In this document: positions 16,303-24,856 of the stretch, piece by piece
How positions within the stretch are numbered: the stretch's first letter is position 1
Layout of the letters: the number at the start of each line of letters is the position of its first letter
Assembly: GCF_001641635.1 (NCBI RefSeq)
Contig: NZ_LUUB01000106.1
Span: 59,306 to 123,305 of the forward strand
From: Bradyrhizobium centrolobii
GTDB lineage: Bacteria > Pseudomonadota > Alphaproteobacteria > Rhizobiales > Xanthobacteraceae
Direction: 5' to 3'
DNA: 64,000 bases
The notes under the pieces: generated by a model
Told to the model about the DNA's origin: nothing
Seen by the model: the letters and a program-made list of their open reading frames with translations, nothing else
Database searches by the model: none
Position numbers and translations under genes: made by a program

Positions 16303-18393
16303 ATGAACCAGCACGCCAGGATCGAGATCCGCCACTCCACCTGTCCGCATGATTGTCCTTCGGCCTGCGCCCTCGACGTCGAGGTGGTCGAAGGCCGCAG
16401 CATCGGCCGCGTCCGCGGCTCCAAGCGGCAGACCTATACGGCCGGCGTGGTCTGCGCCAAGGTCGCCCGCTATGCCGAGCGCATCCATCACCCCGAGCGC
16501 GTGATGTATCCGATGCGCCGTACGGGTCCGAAGGGGTCCGGCCAGTTCGCGCGGATTTCCTGGGACGAGGCGCTGGACGAGATCGGGCACCGCTTCAACG
16601 AAGCCGAGCGCGAGTTCGGCGCGGAATCGATCTGGCCCTATTACTATGCCGGCACGATGGGGCTGGTGATGCGCGACGGCCTCAATCGCCTCACGCATGT
16701 GAAGAAATATTCGCGCTTCTATTCGACGATCTGCGCCAACGTCGCACGCGTCGGTTATGCGATCGGCACCGGCAAGATCGCCGGCGTCGACCCGCGCGAA
16801 ATGGCGCTCTCCGATCTCGTCGTGATCTGGGGCACCAACCCCGTCAATACCCAGGTCAACGTGATGACGCACGCCTCGCGCGCCCGCAAGGAGCGCGGCG
16901 CGAAGATCGCGGCGGTCGACATCTACGACAACGAGACCATGAAGCAGGCCGACATCAGGATCATCCTGCGGCCCGGCACCGACGGCGCGTTTGCCTGCGG
17001 CGTCATGCACGTCCTGTTCCGCGACGGCTATGCCGACCGCGCCTACATGGACACGTACACCGATTGCCCGGCAGAGCTTGAGGCGCATCTGAAGACGCGC
17101 ACGCCGCAGTGGGCATCTGCGATCTGCGGCGTGCCGGTGTCCGAGATCGACGCCTTCGCGAAGGCGGTCGGCGAGACCAAGCGGACCTTCCTCCGCCTCG
17201 GTTACGGCTTCACCCGCTCGCGCAACGGCGCTGCGCAGATGCATGCTGCGCTCTGCATTGCCGCGGTGACCGGCGCCTGGCAATATGAAGGCGGCGGCGC
17301 CTTCTTCAACAATTACGCGCTGTGGCATTTCGACGAATCCATCATCGAGGGCCACGACGCGATCGACCGCACCACGCGCGCCCTCGATCAGTCCCAGATC
17401 GGTCGCATCCTGACGGGCGACACCGAGGCCTTGCACGGCAAGGGCCCGATCAAGGCGATGCTGATCCAGAACACCAACCCGATGACGGTGGCGCCGGAGC
17501 AGGCGCGGGTAGCCCAGGGCTTTGCGCGCGAGGACCTGTTCGTCGCGGTGCACGAGCAGTTCATGACCGAGACGGCGCAGATGGCCGACATCGTGCTGCC
17601 CGCGACCATGTTCATGGAGCACGACGACCTCTATTACGGCGGCGGCCACCAGCACATCTCGGTCGGCCCCAAGCTGATCGATCCGCCCGGCGAATGCCGC
17701 TCCAACCACGAGGTCTTGCAGGCGCTGGCGCCGCGCGTCGGTGCGAAGCATCCGGGCTTCGAGATGACGCCGCGCGAGATGATCGACGCGACGCTGAAGC
17801 TGAGCGGTCATGGCGATATCGGAGGGCTCGAGGCCGACATCTGGCGCGACCTGCAGCCGGACTTCCGCACGTCGCATTATCTCGACGGCTTTGCTCATGC
17901 CGACAAGAAATTCCATTTCAAGGCCGATTGGGCGCATCCACCGTTCGGGCTGATGATGGGTGATTTCGACAAGATGCCGTCGCTGCCGGATCATTGGGCG
18001 GTCATCGAGCAGGTGGATCAGGATCATCCGTTCCGGCTTGCGACCAGCCCGTCGCGCAGCTTCCTCAACACCACCTTCAACGAGACGCCGTCCTCGCAGG
18101 CCCGCGAGGGCAAGCCGAGCGTGATGATCCACCCGCTGGATGCGGCCGCGCTAGATATTGCCGACGGCGATGCCGTGACGCTCGGCAACACCCGCGGCGA
18201 GACCACGCTGGTTGCGACCCTGTTCGAGGGCGTGCGGCGCGGTGTGCTGATCGCGGAGTCCATTCATCCCAACAAGGATCATATCGGCGGCCGCGGCATC
18301 AACATGCTGACCGGAGCAGAGGCGATCGCACCGATCGGCGGGGCGGCGTTCCACGACAACAAGGTCTGGATCAGGAAGGCGGCCGCGGCCTGA
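16303..18393 (+). CDS. Molybdopterin-dependent oxidoreductase (DMSO reductase superfamily)
   Basis: A 696-residue protein. The N-terminus has a [4Fe-4S] motif CPHDCPSAC followed by GVVCAK, then the molybdopterin domain with ISWDEALDEIG and the bis-MGD-binding WGTNPVNTQVNVM. The C-terminal dinucleotide-binding domain has HPLDAAALDIADGDAV. There is no twin-arginine signal, so it is cytosolic. No partner electron-transfer subunit is adjacent. Start ATG 16303 fits homologues that begin just before the Cys motif; an in-frame ATG 60 bases upstream is less likely. The substrate is unknown. The 230-base gap shared with the divergent TTT binding-protein gene must hold both promoters; I see no clear operator. 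Confidence 0.87.
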   Translation: MNQHARIEIRHSTCPHDCPSACALDVEVVEGRSIGRVRGSKRQTYTAGVVCAKVARYAERIHHPERVMYPMRRTGPKGSGQFARISWDEALDEIGHRFNEAEREFGAESIWPYYYAGTMGLVMRDGLNRLTHVKKYSRFYSTICANVARVGYAIGTGKIAGVDPREMALSDLVVIWGTNPVNTQVNVMTHASRARKERGAKIAAVDIYDNETMKQADIRIILRPGTDGAFACGVMHVLFRDGYADRAYMDTYTDCPAELEAHLKTRTPQWASAICGVPVSEIDAFAKAVGETKRTFLRLGYGFTRSRNGAAQMHAALCIAAVTGAWQYEGGGAFFNNYALWHFDESIIEGHDAIDRTTRALDQSQIGRILTGDTEALHGKGPIKAMLIQNTNPMTVAPEQARVAQGFAREDLFVAVHEQFMTETAQMADIVLPATMFMEHDDLYYGGGHQHISVGPKLIDPPGECRSNHEVLQALAPRVGAKHPGFEMTPREMIDATLKLSGHGDIGGLEADIWRDLQPDFRTSHYLDGFAHADKKFHFKADWAHPPFGLMMGDFDKMPSLPDHWAVIEQVDQDHPFRLATSPSRSFLNTTFNETPSSQAREGKPSVMIHPLDAAALDIADGDAVTLGNTRGETTLVATLFEGVRRGVLIAESIHPNKDHIGGRGINMLTGAEAIAPIGGAAFHDNKVWIRKAAAA

Positions 18394-18531
18394 GGCGCGC
18401 GCTCCCGCTTCGATCGAGCTGCAAAGTTGTGTCGAGGCGCTAAAGCGGCACGTCGTCTGAGTTTGCGCTTGCGCCCGCCGTCCTGTCTGCCGCAAATGTC
18501 GGGCAAGCGGAAGCCAACAAGCGAGCGTGCC

Positions 18532-19314
18532 ATGACCGATACCACGAGCGTCATCACCGAGAAGCGCGGGCAGGCGTTTTGGATCACGATCAACCGGCCG
18601 GAAAAGCGCAACGCGCTGAACGGCGAGGTGATCGCCGGCATCGCCAAGGGCTATCGCGATGCGCATGACGACAAGGACGTCCGCGCCATCGTGCTGACGG
18701 GCGCGGGCGACAAGGCGTTCTGCGCCGGCGCGGACTTGCAGAACTCCGGCGCGGCTTTCGCGATGGATCATTCCAAGCCCAATGTCGACTATGCCGATCT
18801 GCTGCGTCTGTCACAGAACGCGACCAAGCCGGCGATCGCGCGCGTCGGCGGCGTCTGCATGGCCGGCGGCATGGGCCTGTTGTGCATGACCGACATGGCG
18901 GTGGCCGCCGATCACGTCATCTTCGGCCTGCCGGAAGTGAAGGTCGGCGTGTTCCCGATGCAGGTGCTGAGCCTGTTGCAGACCATCGCGCCGCCGCGCC
19001 TCGTCAACGAATGGGCGCTGACGGGCGAACCGTTCGACGCGAAAGCGGCGCAGGCGGCGGGACTGCTCAACTACGTCGTGCCCGCAGCCGAGCTCGACGC
19101 CAAGGTCGACTGGCTGATCGGCCGCATCGTCGACAAATCGCCGACCGCGATCCGCCGCGGCAAATATGCCATGCGCGCGATCGCATCGATGTCGTTCGAC
19201 GAGAGCATCGCCTACACCGAAAGCCAGATCGCGCTGCTCGCGATGACCGAGGACGCCAAGGAGGGGCTGAAGGCGTTCAGCGAGAAGCGCAAGCCGTCCT
19301 GGACGGGACGGTGA
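18532..19314 (+). CDS. Enoyl-CoA hydratase/isomerase family protein
   Basis: A 260-residue crotonase-fold enzyme. The oxyanion-hole motifs are GAGDKAFCAGADL and GGVCMAGGMGLLCMTDMAVAA, and the family Pro-Glu region reads FGLPEVKVGVFPM, with the conserved Glu that hydratases use. It should act on a CoA thioester in the cytosol, in acyl or aromatic-acid degradation. I chose ATG 18532 because the protein aligns from ITEKRGQAFWITINRPEKRNALN. It follows the molybdopterin enzyme after 138 bases with no evident terminator, so co-transcription is possible. Confidence 0.88.
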   Translation: MTDTTSVITEKRGQAFWITINRPEKRNALNGEVIAGIAKGYRDAHDDKDVRAIVLTGAGDKAFCAGADLQNSGAAFAMDHSKPNVDYADLLRLSQNATKPAIARVGGVCMAGGMGLLCMTDMAVAADHVIFGLPEVKVGVFPMQVLSLLQTIAPPRLVNEWALTGEPFDAKAAQAAGLLNYVVPAAELDAKVDWLIGRIVDKSPTAIRRGKYAMRAIASMSFDESIAYTESQIALLAMTEDAKEGLKAFSEKRKPSWTGR

Positions 19315-19340
19315 GGGGGAGGACTGTCCAATTGTTCAGT

Positions 19341-19454
19341 GTCGTCCCGGCGAAGGCCGCGGAATCTATCGATCGCGGGGGTAGGGGTACCGAACTACGA
19401 GTCTTCGCCAAACTGTTCCCTGTGGTCATGGGTCCCGGCCTTCGCCGGGACGAC
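19341..19454. repeat. Palindromic intergenic element with 19-base perfect arms
   Basis: Bases 19341-19359 (GTCGTCCCGGCGAAGGCCG) are the exact reverse complement of 19436-19454. About 76 bases separate the arms. Elements with a CCGGCGAAGGCCGG core are, from memory, abundant in Bradyrhizobium intergenic DNA. No gene is supported here. Confidence 0.8.
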
Positions 19455-19484
19455 GTTGGGGAGAGTGCGGTGCACTCCGACCCT

Positions 19485-19565
19485 CGTCATTGCGAGCGCA
19501 GCGAAGCAATCCAGAGTCTTTCCGCGGGTGGCAGTCTGGATTGCTTCGCTGCGCTCGCAATGACG
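19485..19565. repeat. Palindromic intergenic element with 31-base perfect arms
   Basis: Arms at 19485-19515 and 19535-19565 are perfect reverse complements (left arm begins CGTCATTGCGAGCGCAGCGA) with a 19-base loop. This is a REP/RPE-like element; its two strands translate into a familiar false peptide (VIASAAKQSR), a common mis-annotation. Confidence 0.88.
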
Positions 19566-19700
19566 GAGTAGGTGGCGCGGCCGTCATTCTCCAATTCACA
19601 TTTCAAATAGCGGACACTATAACAGCAGACACGCCTTCGCATTCTCGCGGCGCTTCCCGCCCGAGCTTTGCTCTCTCCTTCACACCCTTTCAAAGAAAGG

Positions 19701-19815
19701 GCGCAGGGAAGGCCGGGCGCCGGCTGGCACCCATGAGCCTCTGTGCGATCAAATGCACACGCAAATGCACAGAGGAACGACAGGTGAAGCCGAAAACACC
19801 CGGCCTTCCCTGCGC
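19701..19815. repeat. Nested stem-loop repeat
   Basis: Outer arms 19701-19717 (GCGCAGGGAAGGCCGGG) and 19799-19815 are perfect complements, and inner arms CCTCTGTGC (19738-19746) and GCACAGAGG (19767-19775) nest inside. The block resembles an interspersed Bradyrhizobium repeat I recall from other genomes. The following stretch, 19816-20200, has no gene I can support and looks like the same repeat family continuing. Confidence 0.75.
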
Positions 19816-20208
19816 AGTGGCATTACGGCTTATGCCGCGCTCTCCCCGGAGCCGAATTCCTTCTGGCCTCCGTCGCCGTGCGAAATGCACGGACATCGCC
19901 CCGGTCGGAGCAACGCCGCCTCCGCAAAAGGCTTGACCGTAGCAACGACGGCCAGGACCACACGGTTTTGCCGTACGCGTTCGGCGCCGTTCGTCGAGCG
20001 CGGCCCGCTGCGCTCACGAGGTTCAACTCGCCCTGCACACCACATTCCGCATCGACGTCGCCCGCGTCCACCGCAGCCCACCCACGATCCGTACGACTCG
20101 CGAACCGTCCCTTTCGTCGGGCGGGATGCGCTTTAAATGCGACAAATCAGAAATTCTGTAAAGGCGAATATTTGCGATGAGTCGATTGACCCATCCGTTG
20201 AGTGTTTT

Positions 20209-20331
20209 GCCCGTCGGGCAACGCAAGGGATTGTAGCCCGCATGTAGCGAAGCGGAATGCGGGGACACCGTCCCGGATTACGCTGCGCTCCATCCGGGCT
20301 ACGAAACCCGGGACTGTTTTGCCCGACGGGC
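20209..20331. repeat. Intergenic element bounded by inverted GCCCGTCGGGC arms
   Basis: GCCCGTCGGGC at 20209-20219 is inverted at 20321-20331, and the interior contains further complementary blocks (GTAGCCCG versus CGGGCTAC). Non-coding repeat between the enoyl-CoA hydratase and the GlcG-like gene. Confidence 0.65.
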
Positions 20332-20365
20332 AGTGCGTAGGGTTGGTTACGCTACGCTTTGCGTC

Positions 20366-20469
20366 GTCATTCCGGGGCGCGCCACTTGGCGCGAGCCCGG
20401 ACTCCATTTTTCCGCCTCGCTTATTGCATGATGGATTCCGGGCTCGCGCTTCGCGCGCCCCGGAATGAC
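20366..20469. repeat. Nested palindromic element next to the glcG-like gene
   Basis: Outer arms 20366-20382 (GTCATTCCGGGGCGCGC) and 20453-20469 are perfect complements. Inner arms 20391-20407 and 20431-20447 pair with one mismatch. It ends 10 bases before the stop of the minus-strand GlcG-like gene and could fold in that transcript as a 3' end. Confidence 0.8.
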
Positions 20470-20479
20470 AAGCGCAATC

Positions 20480-20908
20480 TCAACCCGCGTTCGCCTTCAG
20501 CCCGGCGGCCTGGATGCCGGCGATGGCGCAGGCTTCGTCATTGTCGGAGGTGTCGCCGGACACGCCGACGGCGCCGAGCAGCGTCGTGCCGTCCTGGATC
20601 AGAACGCCGCCGGGCACCGGCACCAGCGCGCCCTTGGCGATCGTGTTCACGGCGTCGATGAAATAGGCCTGCTCCTGCGCGCGCTGGTACAGCGCGCGCG
20701 ATCCGAGGCCCATGGCGAGCGCGCCATAGGCCTTGCCGTGTGCGATCTCGGCGCGCATCAAACTGGTGCCGTCCTGGGCCGCAGCGAGCTTGAGGACGCC
20801 GCGCGCATCCAGGACGGTAACGACCAGCGGCTTCAGTTTCAGCTCAGCTGCCTTTGCGAAGGCGGCGTCGAGAATCTTGCGGGCGACATCGAGGGTCAGA
20901 TCAGCCAT
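20480..20908 (-). CDS. GlcG/HbpS-family heme-binding-like protein
   Basis: A 142-residue single-domain protein of the GlcG/HbpS family, full length (LDVARKILDAAFAKAAELKL start; VPGGVLIQDGTTLLGAVGVSGDTSDNDEACA near the end). Members occur next to glycolate or 2-hydroxyacid oxidase genes, and some bind heme; the biochemical role here is unsettled. There is no signal peptide. Its start overlaps the end of the FAD/Fe-S dehydrogenase gene by 8 bases, so the two are coupled, as in glc operons. Confidence 0.85.
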   Translation of the reverse strand: MADLTLDVARKILDAAFAKAAELKLKPLVVTVLDARGVLKLAAAQDGTSLMRAEIAHGKAYGALAMGLGSRALYQRAQEQAYFIDAVNTIAKGALVPVPGGVLIQDGTTLLGAVGVSGDTSDNDEACAIAGIQAAGLKANAG

Positions 20909-23879
20909 GGCTGGTTTCCTTTGTCATGGGCGAGGTCATGGAACTGGTGTTTGCGCGATCGAGGCTCATCGCCAGCACGCGAGCGACGTGGAGGGCTTCG
21001 CGCTGCGTACCGTCGTGGATCTGGTGCCGGCAGGAGGTGCCGTCGGCGACGACCAGCGTCGCCTGGTCCGCGCGCCGCACGGCCGGCAGCAGCGACAGCT
21101 CGGCCATCTCGATCGAGGCATCATAAGTGTCTGCGCCATAGCCGAAGGCGCCGGCCATGCCGCAGCAGCTCGACTCGATGGTCTCGACCTTCAGGCCGGG
21201 AATGAGGCGAAGCACCTGCTCGACCGGCTTGAAGGCGCCGAAGGATTTTTGATGGCAATGGCCGTGCACCATGACCCTGTCGGCGACGGTGCCGAGCGGC
21301 AGTTGCAGCCGTCCGGCCTCGGCCTCGCGCACCAAGAACTCCTCGAAGGTCAGCGCATGCGCGCCGACAGCCTTGGCGTCATTGTCCTTGCGCAGCGATG
21401 AAAGCTCGTCGCGCAGCGTCAACAGACAGCTCGGCTCGAGGCCGATGATCGGCACGCCGCGCGTCGCAAAGGGCGCGAAGGCGGCCACCAGCCGATCGAG
21501 CTCGGCCTTGGCTTCGTCGACGAGGCCCGCCGACAGGAACGTGCGGCCACAGCAGAGCGGGCGGTTGCCGCTCGCAGGCTTCGGCAGATGCACGCGATAG
21601 CCGCCGGCCGTGAGCACGCGGAGCGCAGCGTCGAGAGTCTCCCGCTCATAGATCCGGTTGAAGGTATCGGTGAACAGCACGACCTCGCGGCCGGTTTCCG
21701 GCCCGACGCTGTCAGCCGGCGGCACGAAGACGTCGCGGCGAAAGGCGGGCAGCGCGCGGCGCGCACTGATGCCGGCAAAGCGCTCGAACAGCTTTCGCAG
21801 CAGCGGGCTGCTGTTGCGCAGGTTCACAAGCGGGGCAAGGCGTGAGGCGAGGCCGGCATAGCGCGGGAGATAGCCGACGAGGCGGTCGCGCAGAGTCAGC
21901 CCGTGGCTTGCTGCACGTGCTGCGAGCACCTCGATCTTCATCTTGGCCATGTCGACGCCGGTCGGGCATTCGTGGCGGCAGGCCTTGCAGGAGACGCAGA
22001 GTTTCAGCGTTTCCATCATCTCGTCCGAGGCGAGCGCGTCGGGGCCGAGCTGGCCGGAGATCGCGAGCCGCAGTGTGTTGGCGCGGCCGCGAGTGACGTC
22101 CTTCTCGTTCCGCGTCGCGCGATAGGACGGGCACATCACGCCGCCTTCGAGCTTGCGGCAGGCGCCGTTGTTGTTGCACATCTCGATAGCGCCCTGGAAG
22201 CCGCCGCCAGCGCCGGGCCAGGCGGACCAGTCGAGCTTCGTCTTCAGCTCGTTCACGCGATAGTCCGGCCGGAAGCGGAACAGCGAGCGGTCGTCCATCT
22301 TCGGCGCATCGACGATCTTGCCGGGGTTGAGGACGTTGTCGGGATCGAAGCGATGCTTCACGTCCCTGAAGTCGGCGACGAGGCGCTCGCCGAACATCGT
22401 CTCATGAAATTCGGAGCGCACGAGGCCGTCGCCATGCTCGCCGGAATGCGAGCCCTTGTACTCCCGCACCAGCGCAAAGGCCTCTTCGGCGATGGCGCGC
22501 ATCGCCTTGACGTCTTTCTCCAGCTTGAGGTTCAGCACGGGCCGCACATGCAGGCAGCCTTCGGAAGCATGCGCATACATCGTGCCGCTGGTGCCGTGTT
22601 TGGCAAAGACCTCGTTCAGCCGTGCGGTGTAGTCGGCGAGATGCGGCAGCGGCACCGCGCAGTCCTCGACGAAGGAGACCGGCTTGCCCTCCTGCTTCAT
22701 CGACATCATGACGTTGAGGCCGGCGGCGCGGAAATCGGCGATGCCGCCTTGCAAGGCAGGCTCGGTGATCTCCACCACGCCGCCCCATCTGCGCTTGTCG
22801 TTGTTCCAGCCGAAGCCGAGATCGCCCATCAGTTCGGTGAGCTGCTTCAGGCGCTCCAGATTGTCGACCTGATCTTCCTCAGCGAACTCGACCACCAGTA
22901 CGGCATCCGGATCGCCCTTGATGGCTGCGCCGATGATCGGCCGAAACATCGCAATGTCGCGGCCGAGCGCAATCATGGTGCGGTCGACCAGCTCGACTGC
23001 GATCGGCTTGAGCTTGACGAGATGCTGGGCCGCATCCATCGCCTCGTAGAAACTGCCGAAGTGGCAGACGCCGAGCGCTTTGTTGCGGATGACGGGCCAG
23101 AGCTTCAGCTCGACCTTGGTGGTGAAGGCGAGGGTGCCTTCGGAGCCGACGAGGAGATGCGCCATGTTGTTGGGCGCATTACGCGGCGTGAGCGCATCGA
23201 GATTGTAGCCGCCCACACGGCGCTGCACCTTTGGAAAGCGCGCCGCGATCTCCTCGGCCTCGCGCGCGCCGAGATCGAGCATGTCGCGGAACAGCGCGAG
23301 CGTCGCCTCGCCGGCGTTGACCTCGGAGAGATCGCGCTGCACCTCGCCGAACCGCGCCAGCGTGCCGTCGGCAAGCGCGGCCTCCATCGACAGCGTGTTG
23401 TCGCGCATGGTGCCGTAGCGCAGCGAGCGACCGCCGCAGGAATTGTTGCCGGCCATGCCGCCGATGGTGGCGCGCGAGGCCGTGGAGACGTCGACCGGGA
23501 ACCAGAGGCCGTGCTTCTTGAGCTGGCGGTTGAGATCGTCGAGCACGATGCCGGGCTCGACCACGCAAGTGCGGTTCTCGACGTCGAGCGACAGGATCCG
23601 GTTCAGGTGTTTTGAAAGATCGACGACGAGACCGTCATTGACGGTCTGGCCGCATTGCGAGGTGCCGCCACCACGGGGGGTGACCTTCCGGCCCTCGTCG
23701 CGGGCGATCGCCAGTGCCCGCAGCGCCTCGTCCATCGACCGGGGCACGACCACGCCGGCCGGCATGATCTGGTAGAACGAGGCGTCCGTCGCATAGCGGC
23801 CGCGGCTGAAGGCGTCGAACAGGACGTCGCCGGTCAATTCCGACCGCAGGCGCCGTTCGAGCGAGGAGGCGTTTGTCAT
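20901..23879 (-). CDS. FAD-binding and Fe-S-binding fusion dehydrogenase (GlcD/D-lactate dehydrogenase-like)
   Basis: A 992-residue fusion. Residues ~45-270 are the FAD_binding_4 domain (VTPRGGGTSQCGQTV, GNNSCGGRSLRYGTMRDN); ~290-540 the FAD-linked oxidase C-terminal domain (GEHGDGLVRS, DPDNVLNPGKIV). Residues ~640-680 form a ferredoxin-type motif (LCVSCKACRHECPTGVD), and the end has two CCG-type heterodisulfide-reductase-like segments (PLCCGRTF, SSCCGMAG). It likely oxidises a 2-hydroxyacid such as D-lactate, glycolate or D-2-hydroxyglutarate and passes electrons to the quinone pool. Adjacent glyoxylate-linked aminotransferases favour glycolate or a related acid, by inference only. Confidence 0.88.
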   Translation of the reverse strand: MTNASSLERRLRSELTGDVLFDAFSRGRYATDASFYQIMPAGVVVPRSMDEALRALAIARDEGRKVTPRGGGTSQCGQTVNDGLVVDLSKHLNRILSLDVENRTCVVEPGIVLDDLNRQLKKHGLWFPVDVSTASRATIGGMAGNNSCGGRSLRYGTMRDNTLSMEAALADGTLARFGEVQRDLSEVNAGEATLALFRDMLDLGAREAEEIAARFPKVQRRVGGYNLDALTPRNAPNNMAHLLVGSEGTLAFTTKVELKLWPVIRNKALGVCHFGSFYEAMDAAQHLVKLKPIAVELVDRTMIALGRDIAMFRPIIGAAIKGDPDAVLVVEFAEEDQVDNLERLKQLTELMGDLGFGWNNDKRRWGGVVEITEPALQGGIADFRAAGLNVMMSMKQEGKPVSFVEDCAVPLPHLADYTARLNEVFAKHGTSGTMYAHASEGCLHVRPVLNLKLEKDVKAMRAIAEEAFALVREYKGSHSGEHGDGLVRSEFHETMFGERLVADFRDVKHRFDPDNVLNPGKIVDAPKMDDRSLFRFRPDYRVNELKTKLDWSAWPGAGGGFQGAIEMCNNNGACRKLEGGVMCPSYRATRNEKDVTRGRANTLRLAISGQLGPDALASDEMMETLKLCVSCKACRHECPTGVDMAKMKIEVLAARAASHGLTLRDRLVGYLPRYAGLASRLAPLVNLRNSSPLLRKLFERFAGISARRALPAFRRDVFVPPADSVGPETGREVVLFTDTFNRIYERETLDAALRVLTAGGYRVHLPKPASGNRPLCCGRTFLSAGLVDEAKAELDRLVAAFAPFATRGVPIIGLEPSCLLTLRDELSSLRKDNDAKAVGAHALTFEEFLVREAEAGRLQLPLGTVADRVMVHGHCHQKSFGAFKPVEQVLRLIPGLKVETIESSCCGMAGAFGYGADTYDASIEMAELSLLPAVRRADQATLVVADGTSCRHQIHDGTQREALHVARVLAMSLDRANTSSMTSPMTKETSHG

Positions 23880-23920
23880 CCCTGATCCCGGACTGATCCA
23901 ACGGGCCGGCTCAGCCTCAT

Positions 23921-23964
23921 TGAATTATTCATTCTGGTTCCTGACCGACTATATTATGAATTCA
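23921..23964. promoter_or_regulatory. Candidate operator region with A/T-rich palindromes
   Basis: TGAATTATTCA (23921-23931) and TGAATTCA (23957-23964) are perfect small palindromes in the gap upstream of the FAD/Fe-S dehydrogenase gene. Their shape suits a GntR-type dimer and a gntR gene is directly upstream. A related TGAAT also occurs in the gntR/aminotransferase gap. Speculative. Confidence 0.3.
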
Positions 23965-23985
23965 AAACGAGCAAGTTGGTCGCCT

Positions 23986-24723
23986 TCAGGGCGACGTCGG
24001 CGCGCCCTCTGGGGCTTCGGTCAGGTGCTCGATTGCGGCCGTCCGCTTGTTGCGCAGGTGCTGGAACAGGATGTCGCTCAATTCGCTCCCCGAGCGGCGG
24101 CGGAGTGCGTCGAGGATGGCTTCGTGCTCGCGCATGGCCTCGCCCCAGCGCTGCCGTTTGCGGGCGAAATTCGCCGAGTAGCGGACGCGGCGGATCCGTC
24201 CTGCGAAGTTGGCATAGGCGGTCTTCAAGGTCTCGTTGCGGGCGGCGTTGACGATGCTCTCGTGGATGCGCTGGTTGATCTGGAAGTAGCCGTGCATGTC
24301 GCGATGCAGATAGTGGCCATACATCTCGTAATGCAGTCGCTCGATATCAGCGATTTCATCGTCGGTAATGGTCTCGCAGGCGAGGCGCCCGGCCAGGCTT
24401 TCCAGGCCTGCCATCAGGTCGAACAGTTCCTCGAGGTCGCGCTGGCTGAGCTGGCGCACGCGCGCGCCGCGGTTGGGCAATAGCTCGATCAGGCCCTCGG
24501 CGGCGAGCACCTTGAGTGCTTCGCGCAAGGGCGTGCGGGAGATGCCGAGCATTTCGCAGAGCTTGCGCTCTGGAACGCGCGCGCCCTCGGGGATGTTGCC
24601 CTCAACCACGTAGTCGCGCAGCCGCAGCAGGATCTCGCCGTGAAGCGAGGCTTCCTGGCGGTCGCTGCCGTTGCCGGCGGCTGGGCCGATCGGGACCCCG
24701 GAGTCGGGAATCGTGGATTTCAT
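23986..24723 (-). CDS. GntR-family regulator (FadR/FCD subfamily)
   Basis: A 245-residue regulator. An N-terminal winged helix at residues ~25-95 (VPERKLCEMLGISRTPLREALKVLAAEGLIELLPNRGARV) precedes a C-terminal FCD ligand domain. Its metal-binding histidines are plausibly in NQRIHESIV, MREHEAIL and LFQHL. ATG 24723 is preferred over a GTG three codons upstream; neither has a strong ribosome site. Divergent from the first aminotransferase gene and upstream of the dehydrogenase, so it probably controls both, with an organic acid as effector. The 106-base gap before the dehydrogenase gene has A/T-rich palindromes (TGAATTATTCA at 23921-23931, TGAATTCA at 23957-23964) that could be operators. Confidence 0.88.
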   Translation of the reverse strand: MKSTIPDSGVPIGPAAGNGSDRQEASLHGEILLRLRDYVVEGNIPEGARVPERKLCEMLGISRTPLREALKVLAAEGLIELLPNRGARVRQLSQRDLEELFDLMAGLESLAGRLACETITDDEIADIERLHYEMYGHYLHRDMHGYFQINQRIHESIVNAARNETLKTAYANFAGRIRRVRYSANFARKRQRWGEAMREHEAILDALRRRSGSELSDILFQHLRNKRTAAIEHLTEAPEGAPTSP

Positions 24724-24856
24724 ATGCAGCACAATAGTTTGCTCGTTTGATCGCGTCGATGTTCACAATCGCATACCAAAATTCTATTGAAAGGACAAAA
24801 AATGAATGCAAAATGACTGACGAAGCCGGCCAGAGCCCACCGATAGGGAGGTTTTC

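Noticed and set aside
16066..18132. Long minus-strand open frame (688 codons) opposite the molybdopterin oxidoreductase
   Set aside because: It is Arg/His/Gly/Asp-rich, low in hydrophobic order and has no domain; it mirrors the G/C-biased third positions of the real plus-strand gene, which has clear motifs.
19487..19693. Small minus-strand ORF containing VIASAAKQSR and WIASLRSQ
   Set aside because: It is the translation of the 31-base inverted repeat, a well-known false gene in repeat elements.
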